A stretch of DNA of 41,738 bases, taken from assembly GCA_038250835.1 (NCBI GenBank), contig JBBSBY010000023.1, positions 1 through 41,738 on the forward strand. Direction: 5' to 3'. Position numbers and translations under genes: made by a program. The DNA is from JBBSBY01 sp038250835 (GTDB taxonomy: Bacteria; Desulfobacterota; Desulfomonilia; Desulfomonilales; Desulfomonilaceae). The notes beneath the pieces were generated by a model. That model saw only the letters and a list, made by a program, of their open reading frames with translations, ran no database searches and had not been told where the DNA came from. Positions 7,934 through 15,767 of this stretch are shown piece after piece; position 1 is the first letter of the stretch, and each line of letters opens with the position of its first letter.

Positions 7934-9664
7934 TCAACCAACCTTGTTCACTTCCTCATCTTTTGGATCTACCTTTTTCTTACCTTTCGGCAGAGGAAAC
8001 TTAACATGAAACTGGGTTCCGGAACCTTCGGCCGTATTAATTGTGATATCGCCGTCTATCTTTTTCATGATTCCGTAACAGATTGACAGCCCTAGTCCGG
8101 TCCCTTTCCCGACCTGCTTGGTAGTAAAAAACGGGTCAAAGATTCGAGGTAAAACATAGGCCGGGATGCCCGGTCCATCATCTTCGACGTCAACAACTAC
8201 ATAGTTTCCTTCTTGTCTGGTCTTAACTTGAATTGATCCGCCCTTTGGTTCAACCGCGTCAATGGCGTTATTTATAAGATTTATAAACACCTGCTGAGCC
8301 TCAGTTGGTGAAACTCTGACGGTTGGGAGATCGTCTGATAATACCGTCTCCAACTTCACTGCGCCCCCTCGAGTGCGTTGCCCACACAAAGCCACCGCTT
8401 CATTCACTACATCGTTCAAATCGACTTTTTTCGGAATTGGGTCCGTTTTTCTGGCAAAGCTAAGCAGTTTGTGGGTTATTTGTTTACATCGAGCCCCTTG
8501 AAGTTTAATCTGGTTCAAAGATCTTCGGAATTCTTCTTTATTTTCAGATTCAGTTTCATCCTCGTCGAGCAAGTCTTGCATCCAACCCGCTTCTTCAACC
8601 ATGACCGCTACCGGATTGTTTATTTCGTGCGCTATTCCAGCCGCAAGCTCGCCAACGGATGCCAGTTTACCGGCTTCTATGACCTTTTCATTCATTAACT
8701 CTTTCTGCTGATCGGCTTCCCAAATGCGTTTTATTAATCCACGGGACAGGATTATTGCGACTGCAATGATGGAAAACACACCCAGAAGGAATATGAGAAG
8801 GGTGATTCTTCTGGCGGAATAAAGAGCGGAATGAGCATCACTTTCCGATTGTTGGAATACGAGTATCCAATCCGTGTATCCAAGCGCGGCGCTCACGTAA
8901 AGGAAATCAGGGGCGCCGAATGATGTGCTTTTGATTATGCCGGTTTGTTCATCCAATCTGTGAGACTCAGTCACGAGCTTCTTGTAGTAGTCTCTGAACG
9001 GTAAAGCCTCGGGACGCGGTCGCGTCTGGAACTCGCCCTTTGAGTTCATTATGAATGCAAAACCTGTTTCTCCGACCCGGATCCCTTCGACAAGTTGGTT
9101 GAATTTTTCGAAATCGACAGTGGCTCTCAGCAACCAGTTCTGATTCAGATCTCGTTTCTTTACCGCAATGATGAAGTGAGGCGCTCCTCGCAACCCCGGA
9201 AAAACATCGCTGATGTATTCCTCCTTCTGCATTGCTTGTTTGAACCAGGGTGCGTCCGAATAATTAACCTTGCTGAAAGCAAAAGGCCCGGCATATGAAA
9301 CCTGAATTCCATTTTCATCCACGAGCCCAATGTCCACGAAATCAGGCCCATGCTGACGCTGCAAAAAACCCAGCCTTTCCCTCAGGAAAATTTCGTCGGA
9401 AAGCCTATCGACTGGATAGGAGTACGCCAGATCTGAAATGTCCCTGAGTCGTTCCACAAGAAAAGAGTCTATGTTCTGACGATGCTTTCGAACTAATATT
9501 TTCAGATGTTCGGATACTTTGCCGGTGTATGACGCCTGAAAATAATAACTGATTGTGGCGGTTATCAGGATCAAAGGAATAACGGAAACAGCTACAATAA
9601 TTAGAACTATTTTTCTATTGAGAAGCTTATAATAGGAGCTGTTCGGTCTAGCGTCGTTGCTCAT
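7934..9664 (-). CDS. Membrane sensor histidine kinase with periplasmic Cache-type domain
   Basis: 576 residues. The order is transmembrane helix about 20-42, a periplasmic region about 43-285 with double-Cache features (DIGLVDENG, SDAPWFKQA, GFAFIMNSKGE), and a second helix about 287-308. A HisKA domain follows with phospho-acceptor His346 in IAHEINNP, then a HATPase with N box (FINLINNAIDAV), DDGPGIP and GKGTGLGLS. All catalytic motifs are intact. Cache domains usually bind small molecules such as organic acids directly outside the membrane; the ligand here is unknown. It is the only histidine kinase in a cluster with five receiver proteins. GGAG lies just upstream of the start. A CBS-domain gene precedes it by 44 bases. 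Confidence 0.93.
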   Translation of the reverse strand: MSNDARPNSSYYKLLNRKIVLIIVAVSVIPLILITATISYYFQASYTGKVSEHLKILVRKHRQNIDSFLVERLRDISDLAYSYPVDRLSDEIFLRERLGFLQRQHGPDFVDIGLVDENGIQVSYAGPFAFSKVNYSDAPWFKQAMQKEEYISDVFPGLRGAPHFIIAVKKRDLNQNWLLRATVDFEKFNQLVEGIRVGETGFAFIMNSKGEFQTRPRPEALPFRDYYKKLVTESHRLDEQTGIIKSTSFGAPDFLYVSAALGYTDWILVFQQSESDAHSALYSARRITLLIFLLGVFSIIAVAIILSRGLIKRIWEADQQKELMNEKVIEAGKLASVGELAAGIAHEINNPVAVMVEEAGWMQDLLDEDETESENKEEFRRSLNQIKLQGARCKQITHKLLSFARKTDPIPKKVDLNDVVNEAVALCGQRTRGGAVKLETVLSDDLPTVRVSPTEAQQVFINLINNAIDAVEPKGGSIQVKTRQEGNYVVVDVEDDGPGIPAYVLPRIFDPFFTTKQVGKGTGLGLSICYGIMKKIDGDITINTAEGSGTQFHVKFPLPKGKKKVDPKDEEVNKVG

Positions 9665-9708
9665 ATCTCCGTTAATCCTTTTGAATCCTGATTAGGGCGC
9701 CGACTATG

Positions 9709-10215
9709 TTACCAGTGAAAATGGCCGCCACGGAGGAGTCTGTCACGATCCTCCGAAATTTGTTCGTCAAAAAGAGCCGCCACTACTTCACCAAAGGCGT
9801 CCGCAAGTTTAATTACACCTTCAAGTTTGCCTTCGACAATCACCGGCACTATGGAAACATTGTTTGAAATCATGATATCCAGTGCTTTCATGATGGAGTC
9901 ATCCGGTCCGACTTCTCCTGCAAATTCCACGGCTAAATCCCGAACGGGCTCACCGTCGGAGCCGACACAGCCGGGCTCTAATGTACCGTCACACAGGTGC
10001 TTAAGCGCTTTGACCAGCTCGGTTAAGCGCACAAATCCAATCACCTTTCCTTCGCTGCCGAGTATTAAAGGTATGGAATGTCCATGTTCCAGCTTCGCGT
10101 CTTCCGATACGATTCTTAGGAACATAACGGCTTCTTTTACCGTAAAATCTCCGTTTATGAGCGGCCAATCACGGGGCGGCGTCATTATCTTGGACACAGG
10201 TATTGAGTGGGGCAT
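9709..10215 (-). CDS. CBS-domain pair protein
   Basis: 168 residues with two CBS motifs (about 10-75 and 85-155). VSKIMTPP opens the first, and each ends in a GKVIGFVRLTEL / GKLEGVIKLADA type strand-helix unit. CBS pairs bind adenine nucleotides such as AMP, ATP or SAM and act as energy or ligand sensors. No catalytic or DNA-binding domain is attached. A paralogous arrangement lies at 14167-14721, also next to a receiver and a permease. AGGAG precedes the ATG. It is probably co-transcribed with the kinase gene 44 bases downstream. Confidence 0.88.
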   Translation of the reverse strand: MPHSIPVSKIMTPPRDWPLINGDFTVKEAVMFLRIVSEDAKLEHGHSIPLILGSEGKVIGFVRLTELVKALKHLCDGTLEPGCVGSDGEPVRDLAVEFAGEVGPDDSIMKALDIMISNNVSIVPVIVEGKLEGVIKLADAFGEVVAALFDEQISEDRDRLLRGGHFHW

Positions 10216-10369
10216 GGACTATCTCCTGAATTGCTGTGATTCTTTAGAAGCGATTTACTAAAACGCTTGAAATTGAGGCATATTGTGGCCTATATAGCTT
10301 CTCCGTTTGCAGGGAGCGGCTCGTGCTGATTGGTGAACATCTTCACCTCTACGTCACAACGAGTTAATT

Positions 10370-10801
10370 TCAGTCACCTCTGCGAAGCGCAATGTTGAAA
10401 GCCCTGGCTTGCGCGATTTTATCTTCTTGAGCGGCTTTCTTGTTTTTAGCCGACTTAATCTTTTCCATAAGTGTTTCAACATCGCAGGGTTTCATCAAGT
10501 AATCCAAAGCTCCCAACTTCATTCCTTCGATAGCTGATTCCACAGTGGCATGGCCGGTCAACATTATAACCTCGATGAGCGGATACTTGGCTCTCAGTTT
10601 TTGGAGGACCTCAATCCCATCCATACCGGGCATCTTCACGTCTACAACCGCAACATCTATGTGTGAGTCTTCAGCAAGCTTTTCAAGGGCCTCCGATCCG
10701 TTCAGCGCTATGGAAACCTTCAAACCCCGTTTATCTAAGCGCCGCGCTAATGCTTCTACAAAAGCCGACTCATCATCGACCAGCAAAATTTTGGTCATCA
10801 T
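10370..10801 (-). CDS. Stand-alone response-regulator receiver protein
   Basis: 143 residues. The receiver domain spans residues 1-120 with Asp9/Asp10, phospho-acceptor Asp54 (VVDVKMPG), Thr82 and Lys104 (MKPCD), followed by a short charged tail. No output domain is present. The closest relatives within the window are the receivers at 7348-7719 and 17290-17718, which share LMKP and RLxxRG blocks and point to local duplication. AGGAG lies upstream of a double ATG. It follows the ArsB-type permease gene by 77 bases. Confidence 0.9.
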   Translation of the reverse strand: MMTKILLVDDESAFVEALARRLDKRGLKVSIALNGSEALEKLAEDSHIDVAVVDVKMPGMDGIEVLQKLRAKYPLIEVIMLTGHATVESAIEGMKLGALDYLMKPCDVETLMEKIKSAKNKKAAQEDKIAQARAFNIALRRGD

Positions 10802-10878
10802 TGTCTGCTCCTATTCCAGGAAAATGTTCCAGAATCCATCGATCTTGGCTGAAGTCGCGTTCTGAATTTATGAGTAAA

Positions 10879-12618
10879 TTAAAAGAAAATCAGCAAGTAT
10901 ATTGACGAAAAAATCAAGCTGACCACGGTAATGGGGGCGGCTTCTTTCACGAACCGCCCAAAAGTGATTTTATGTCCCGACTTCTCAGCTATACCCGTAG
11001 TAACAACATTTGCCGAGGCGCCTATGATGCTCCCATTACCACCGAAGCAAGCTCCGAGAGCAAGGGCCCACCAGAGCACGCCGGATTCCGCTCCCGGAAT
11101 TGATTTATTAAGGAACAGTACGATCGGTAACATGGTGGCCGTGTAGGGTATATTGTCTACAATAGCCGAGGCGACTCCGGAAACCCAGAGAATTACCAAT
11201 ATGGCCAACCACAGTTTGCCCTGGCACGCGTCTTTGATCCAATCGGCAATGGTTTGCAGAATACCGGTTTGCTCAGCCCCGCCCACGACTATGAACAGCA
11301 TTATGAAGAAAATAAGAGACGGCCATTCGATCTCCTTTTCAAGTATTTCCACGATATCTATTCTGTTGAACAGGACAATGAGGGCAGCCCCAAAAAGGGC
11401 GGCGACACTTACTTCCATGTGGAATAATCCATGTAACGCAAAGAGTAGGATCACTCCAAGCAGCACTGATCCACCGATTGTTAGTAGTTTCTTATCGGTA
11501 ATCTTGTATTTTTCTTTAAGAAAGGTGATCATTTGCGGCACATCGTCGACTTTGGCCTTTTGATATTCTTTGCCGTAAAGGAGCTTATTGTAAACGATTT
11601 GAGCGATCATTGTGACGACTACTACGGGAAGCAAATTGATCACGAAATCATTGAAGGTCAATCCGGCAAAAGATCCAATCATGATGTTGGGTGGATCACC
11701 GATCAGGGTAGCCGTGCCTCCAAAGTTCGAAGCGACAATCTCCGGGATCAAGAAAACAAATGGAGAGACTCCCAATACTATGGCGATTTCCATTGTAACC
11801 GGCGTCAACAGCAACATTGTGGTGACATTATCCAAGAAAGCGCTGGTTACCGCAGTGACTATGCACAGCACGGTTGAAAGCATGTATATGTTGCCTTTGG
11901 CGACGTGAAAGGATTTGTAGGCCAGCCATTGGAATACCCCTGAACTTTTAAGGGCGCCCACGATAATCATCATACCCATCAAAAGGAATACGACGTTCCA
12001 GTCAACTACCCGCAAGGCCTGGTCGTAAGTTAGAATGTTATACGCTTCATTAAAATGGCCGATGGTATGCGTTATGACCAACAGAACCGAGGCGCCGAGA
12101 AAGGCCGCCAATGTTCTATGAAGAATTTCGAAAGCGATAAGGACGTAAACCGCTAAAAATACAACTAGAGCAATCCAAAAAGCGGGATTCTTAATCCGCT
12201 GCATCTGAATTGTGGCGGAACCCAGCCATTTATGGACACCTTGATCAGTAACTCCCTGATCTATGACGGTCACCGGTCTCTGGTGAACCGGCTGGAAGCT
12301 GGGACGAGTGATCCTGAGTTCCCACTTACCATTTTTAATATTGTCCACGGAAGCGTCAAGATTGAACATAAAAAGTCCGTTATTGCCCGTTACAAAAGCT
12401 TTGGGTTCACCTCCGTGGCCGATGTGGTCCCCCCCTCCGGTATAAGGTCTACCATTTAAGTAAGGCATAACGGACGCTTCGCTAATAGGCATGCCCGTTG
12501 AATCCAAGATCTTACCTTGAATGGTTAAAGGAGCGTTCGATTTATCGGCGGTAGCGGCCCAACAGAATCCCAATGAACAAATAAGAAGCAACAGAATTAA
12601 AATTGGTTTTTTAAGCAT
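10879..12618 (-). CDS. ArsB/NhaD-type (ion transporter superfamily) permease with N-terminal extracytoplasmic domain
   Basis: 579 residues. A signal peptide (about 1-23) is followed by a soluble domain of about 115 residues (25-140). That domain has the pattern of a carboxypeptidase-regulatory-like/Ig-like fold (IQGKILDSTGMPISEASV; TGNNGLFMFNL). About ten or more membrane helices follow from residue 146. The transporter blocks NFGGTATLIGDPPNIMIG and GGNGSIIGASANVV are the two pseudo-symmetric signatures of the ArsB/NhaD/citrate-transporter group. Substrate candidates are an anion, or Na+/H+ exchange; sequence reading cannot decide. It lies 33 bases downstream of the SLC13-type permease gene, so the two are likely co-transcribed. 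Confidence 0.88.
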   Translation of the reverse strand: MLKKPILILLLLICSLGFCWAATADKSNAPLTIQGKILDSTGMPISEASVMPYLNGRPYTGGGDHIGHGGEPKAFVTGNNGLFMFNLDASVDNIKNGKWELRITRPSFQPVHQRPVTVIDQGVTDQGVHKWLGSATIQMQRIKNPAFWIALVVFLAVYVLIAFEILHRTLAAFLGASVLLVITHTIGHFNEAYNILTYDQALRVVDWNVVFLLMGMMIIVGALKSSGVFQWLAYKSFHVAKGNIYMLSTVLCIVTAVTSAFLDNVTTMLLLTPVTMEIAIVLGVSPFVFLIPEIVASNFGGTATLIGDPPNIMIGSFAGLTFNDFVINLLPVVVVTMIAQIVYNKLLYGKEYQKAKVDDVPQMITFLKEKYKITDKKLLTIGGSVLLGVILLFALHGLFHMEVSVAALFGAALIVLFNRIDIVEILEKEIEWPSLIFFIMLFIVVGGAEQTGILQTIADWIKDACQGKLWLAILVILWVSGVASAIVDNIPYTATMLPIVLFLNKSIPGAESGVLWWALALGACFGGNGSIIGASANVVTTGIAEKSGHKITFGRFVKEAAPITVVSLIFSSIYLLIFF

Positions 12619-12651
12619 TCCTGATCCTAGTAAAGTTTCGAGTGTGCTTTT

Positions 12652-14130
12652 TTACGATTTTATTACGGTGGTCATTCCCAATATCGGCCATATTACGTAG
12701 CAGGCCAACGCTACAACAACCATGAGAATAATGCTGGCGATAATCCCGTATTTGAAGAACTCTCCACTGGTGAATTGTTTCGAATCATAAGCAATCGCAT
12801 TCGGCGCCGCTCCGACCAACATGAGGAACGGCATACCTGCAGTAACCAGAGAGGCGTACATGACCACTTCGGGAGAAACACTCAAGTATTTGGCTATCGC
12901 GAGAGCTACCGGCATTGATATCGCTATTGCGGCGACGTTCATGATAAAGTTAGTGAGTATCATTACGAAAAACGCGACACTCAGGACAAACACCAGCCAA
13001 TGTGATTTTTGGAACATCGCCAGCCAATTGACGGCCATCCAGTCGGCCGCGCCGGTTTTCCATAGACAAAAACCTATGCTCATGGCGCCTGAAAACAGAA
13101 GGACTATATTCCATGGGATTAATTCGAGATCGTTAATGTCCAGAATGTTAAACAGGAAGAAAAGGACCGTAGCGGTGAGCATTATAGCTGTTTTATCGAC
13201 TTTTTTCAGGGCGGGGATAGTAACCTGCAGCGACATCAATACTATAGCGCCAAGTATAATGGCGAGGCTGATAACTTCCTTCTTTGTTATTCCTCCCAAC
13301 GCCGCGCTCAGTTCACGGACTCGTTCTTGCAATCCCGGAATAACGGCCTTTTCCGGTTTGAAGAATACAACAAAAAATACCCATAGGAGAGCAACCATGA
13401 GCCATCCCACAGGCGCCATGTAAAGTGTAAGCAAATAAAAAGGTGTTTCGACACCGGCCATTTCTTTGAAAAAGCCTAATGCCACGATCGATCTAGCGGA
13501 CCCAAGAAGTGTAATGATACTTCCGGCGCCGCAAACATAAGCCATACCAATGAAAAGCCCTTTACCGAACTTTGTGGGTTTGTCTCCTTCACCATAGAGG
13601 CTGTAAATAGCCAAAAGAAGAGGGTACATTGTGGCCGCTACCGCCGTATGAGCCATAATGTGAGTGAGTAAAGTGATTAACACAAATATACCGAGGTAAA
13701 TATTTGTCGTCTTTTCACCTACCAGAGCCAACATTTTGTAGGCGATGCGTTTGGTTAGTCCTGTTTTTGTGAAGACCAGCCCTATAATTAAGCAACTGAA
13801 GATGAATAATACCGCCGGATCCATGAAGTCGTTGAAGGCTTCCTTTGCAGGACGAATCAAAAATACGGCCTGGGCTATGCCGATCACCAAACTGGTTACG
13901 CCAATTGGAATGACTTCGAAAACCCACCACGTCCCGGCGAGCAAAAAGAGCGCTATTGCCCCTTTACCTTGCGGCGATAAAGGAAAAGGCTTTCCCATTG
14001 GGTCAATGGCGTCCGGCCAGGGAGGCGAATAATTGACCAGTAAAAAAAGACCCAATCCTCCCAACATTGCAAGAGCGCGCCCCCAATTTATCTTGAATCC
14101 CGAATCAGAAGTATAAACTTCAGCGCTCAT
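12652..14130 (-). CDS. SLC13/DASS-family anion permease (sodium:sulfate or dicarboxylate type)
   Basis: 492 residues, a usual length for the family, with about 11-12 predicted helices. The family layout is clear, with PIGVTSLVIG near residue 75, AHTAVAATMYPLLLAIY at about 160-176, TNFIMNVAAIAISMPVALAI at about 393-412 and GAAPNAIAY at about 440-448. The Ser-Asn-Thr substrate/sodium motifs known from characterised members read AHT and TNF here. The family moves sulfate, thiosulfate or C4-dicarboxylates with sodium. In a sulfate reducer, sulfate uptake is an attractive role but unproven. It sits between a CBS-domain gene (36 bases) and the ArsB-type permease (33 bases). AGGAGG supports the start. 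Confidence 0.9.
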   Translation of the reverse strand: MSAEVYTSDSGFKINWGRALAMLGGLGLFLLVNYSPPWPDAIDPMGKPFPLSPQGKGAIALFLLAGTWWVFEVIPIGVTSLVIGIAQAVFLIRPAKEAFNDFMDPAVLFIFSCLIIGLVFTKTGLTKRIAYKMLALVGEKTTNIYLGIFVLITLLTHIMAHTAVAATMYPLLLAIYSLYGEGDKPTKFGKGLFIGMAYVCGAGSIITLLGSARSIVALGFFKEMAGVETPFYLLTLYMAPVGWLMVALLWVFFVVFFKPEKAVIPGLQERVRELSAALGGITKKEVISLAIILGAIVLMSLQVTIPALKKVDKTAIMLTATVLFFLFNILDINDLELIPWNIVLLFSGAMSIGFCLWKTGAADWMAVNWLAMFQKSHWLVFVLSVAFFVMILTNFIMNVAAIAISMPVALAIAKYLSVSPEVVMYASLVTAGMPFLMLVGAAPNAIAYDSKQFTSGEFFKYGIIASIILMVVVALACYVIWPILGMTTVIKS

Positions 14131-14166
14131 TAGACACTCCTCCTAAATACATTTGAGTATATTTTG

Positions 14167-14721
14167 CTATATCTTGCAGGCTTTAAGTTTTTCCACGATC
14201 TCATTGAAGATTTCACTGAGACGTATTACTCCGATAATTTCTTGGCCTGATGTGACCAAAAGCATTTGACGGCAACCAACAATCAACTGGTGCGCAGCTT
14301 GGTTCAGGGAAGCGTCGGCTTCCACAAAATCGGCGTCCGCGGGGGCTGAAATCAAATCTTTCACATTATGATCCGCCGCCTTTCGGCAAAGGTCGTCAAG
14401 GGGAGCTTTCCAGAGATCGTACTTCGTCATCATGGATCTCATGAACTCCGCTGAAAGACCGAATCCTGAAACATTTTTTAGATCGTCAATCTGATTGTAT
14501 CGGGGCTCGAGACTCCGGAGTACGTCCATTTCACTCAAAATTCCGATGATTTTACCGGATTTATTTCGAACCAGCAGAGTAGTATGCGGCACGCGTTTAG
14601 CCTCAAATTGCATGTGAGCGTCTTCAAGATGCGTCACGGCTTCAAAGAGTGTGGCGTTTTCATCTATTGTCACATATTCCTTAACAGGTATCATGAGATC
14701 TCTAACTTTCATCGAGTCCAT
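14167..14721 (-). CDS. CBS-domain pair protein
   Basis: 184 residues with two CBS units: MKVRDLMIPVKEYV to about residue 75, then VKDLISAP to the C-terminus ending IIGVIRLSEIFNEIVEKL. An insert of about 45 residues separates them. It resembles the CBS protein at 9709-10215 in its end pattern and genomic setting, so the two are probably diverged paralogues. Adenosyl-ligand binding is the usual function. It could gate or regulate the SLC13 permease encoded 36 bases downstream, though this is inference. AGGAGG precedes the ATG, and it starts 12 bases after the pseudo-receiver gene. Confidence 0.87.
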   Translation of the reverse strand: MDSMKVRDLMIPVKEYVTIDENATLFEAVTHLEDAHMQFEAKRVPHTTLLVRNKSGKIIGILSEMDVLRSLEPRYNQIDDLKNVSGFGLSAEFMRSMMTKYDLWKAPLDDLCRKAADHNVKDLISAPADADFVEADASLNQAAHQLIVGCRQMLLVTSGQEIIGVIRLSEIFNEIVEKLKACKI

Positions 14722-14733
14722 TCGATAAACCTC

Positions 14734-15162
14734 CTAAAGTGTAGGCGCTTTCTTGGGTGTGCTTGGTCGCTTGGACTGCCTGGCCCGAGCATTGGGCTTT
14801 TGTTTACGGATCTCGGTGATTTTGGCGACCAATTCCGCTATTACCACGGGTTTTGTGATGCAATCGTAGGCGCCTAATTTCATAGCTTGAATTGAACAAT
14901 CAATGGACGCCTGGTCCGGAAGCAAGATAACCTCTATGCCCATGTCCGAGCATTTGATCTCCCTAAGAATTTCAAGAAGAGCTTTATCATTTGCCCCGCC
15001 TAAAATGGCAATTTCGCTCTTGTGCAGGTTCAGTAAATTCAAAGCATTCTCCAGAGAAGCCGCCACATGGATAACAAAACCCTCGTCCTCAAGTCTTTTC
15101 GCAAGCGTTTCAGTGAACTGTTCTTCTTCATCTAAAAGCAACAAACTACTGCACATGTCCAC
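14734..15162 (-). CDS. Degenerate receiver-domain protein lacking the phospho-acceptor Asp
   Basis: 142 residues. The fold follows a receiver domain: LLLLDEEEQF at the acidic pocket, GIEVILLPDQAS at strand 4, and MKLGAYDCITKP with Lys104 retained. The phospho-acceptor position, VVDVKMPGMDG in the receiver at 10370, reads ILGGANDKA here, so the Asp is replaced by Gly (about residue 55) and the loop is changed. The switch Thr is Pro82. It therefore should not be phosphorylated the normal way, and may be a constitutive or ligand-controlled partner. The tail (about 120-142) is basic and proline-rich. It heads the run of closely spaced genes for the CBS protein and the two permeases. Confidence 0.85.
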   Translation of the reverse strand: MDMCSSLLLLDEEEQFTETLAKRLEDEGFVIHVAASLENALNLLNLHKSEIAILGGANDKALLEILREIKCSDMGIEVILLPDQASIDCSIQAMKLGAYDCITKPVVIAELVAKITEIRKQKPNARARQSKRPSTPKKAPTL

Positions 15163-15421
15163 GACTCCTGGAGCTCAGATTGCATTAACGCATCTTGGTA
15201 TGTTCGCTGGAAAATAGAAGATGGGCACGCCGGCGATGCCGCAAAGACGGCGTTGACCTCAGACAGCTAAGAGCAAATAATGTGCCGGCTAAAGTCTTGA
15301 GGAATAATGGGGGGATACAATTGGGGTAGAGTTAGTAGGCAGAGCGGTCCGGAGCCAACGAAACAAATACGCGCCAAAATGGAACGTAATGAAAAGAAAG
15401 TAAAACACTATGAAACATGGC

Positions 15422-15751
15422 CTACAGCAACATCTCGCCACTTGATAACCCTGGACCACAGTATTTCGTTAGTATCATGGATGATGAACCAATTACGGAA
15501 TCCAGCACTTTGATCTTTTTCCAAGTCAGGAATTGGTAGAACTCATCCTCTATTCCACAACAGATCACCGTATTTATCCTCTCTTTAAGAATAACGTCGC
15601 ATAACCCTTCAGCCGAGGTATGTGGTAGGACAACTATCCTTTGATCAAGTATTTCGTTGGAGTCACTGATAAGTATTACCATTGCTTCCAAGACCAAATC
15701 AAATCTTGGCGCAATATCGTCACCGTTCAGCGGGATAAGAATCCTTTCCAT
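15422..15751 (-). CDS. NifX/NifB-type dinitrogenase cofactor-domain protein
   Basis: 109 residues. The blocks ERILIPLNGDDIAPRFD and VICCGIEDEFYQFLTWKKIKV match the small RNase H-like fold of the NifX/NafY/NifB C-terminal family, which binds iron-sulfur or iron-molybdenum cluster precursors. Many non-nitrogen-fixing anaerobes carry such proteins, and no nif genes are visible here. It starts 16 bases after the stop of the sigma-54 activator gene, with AGGTGG upstream, so the two are co-transcribed. A cluster- or redox-sensing role beside the cysteine-rich PAS regulator is inference. Confidence 0.75.
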   Translation of the reverse strand: MERILIPLNGDDIAPRFDLVLEAMVILISDSNEILDQRIVVLPHTSAEGLCDVILKERINTVICCGIEDEFYQFLTWKKIKVLDSVIGSSSMILTKYCGPGLSSGEMLL

Positions 15752-15767
15752 TTAACCACCTGAGCAT

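Noticed and set aside
12821..13423. 200-codon open frame on the plus strand opposite the SLC13 permease
   Set aside because: Antisense to membrane-helix codons; its composition mirrors hydrophobic codons on the other strand and no domain is seen.
15422..15751. Nitrogen-fixation gene nifX
   Set aside because: No nitrogenase or nif assembly genes are nearby and the domain is widespread in non-fixing anaerobes, so no nif symbol was given.
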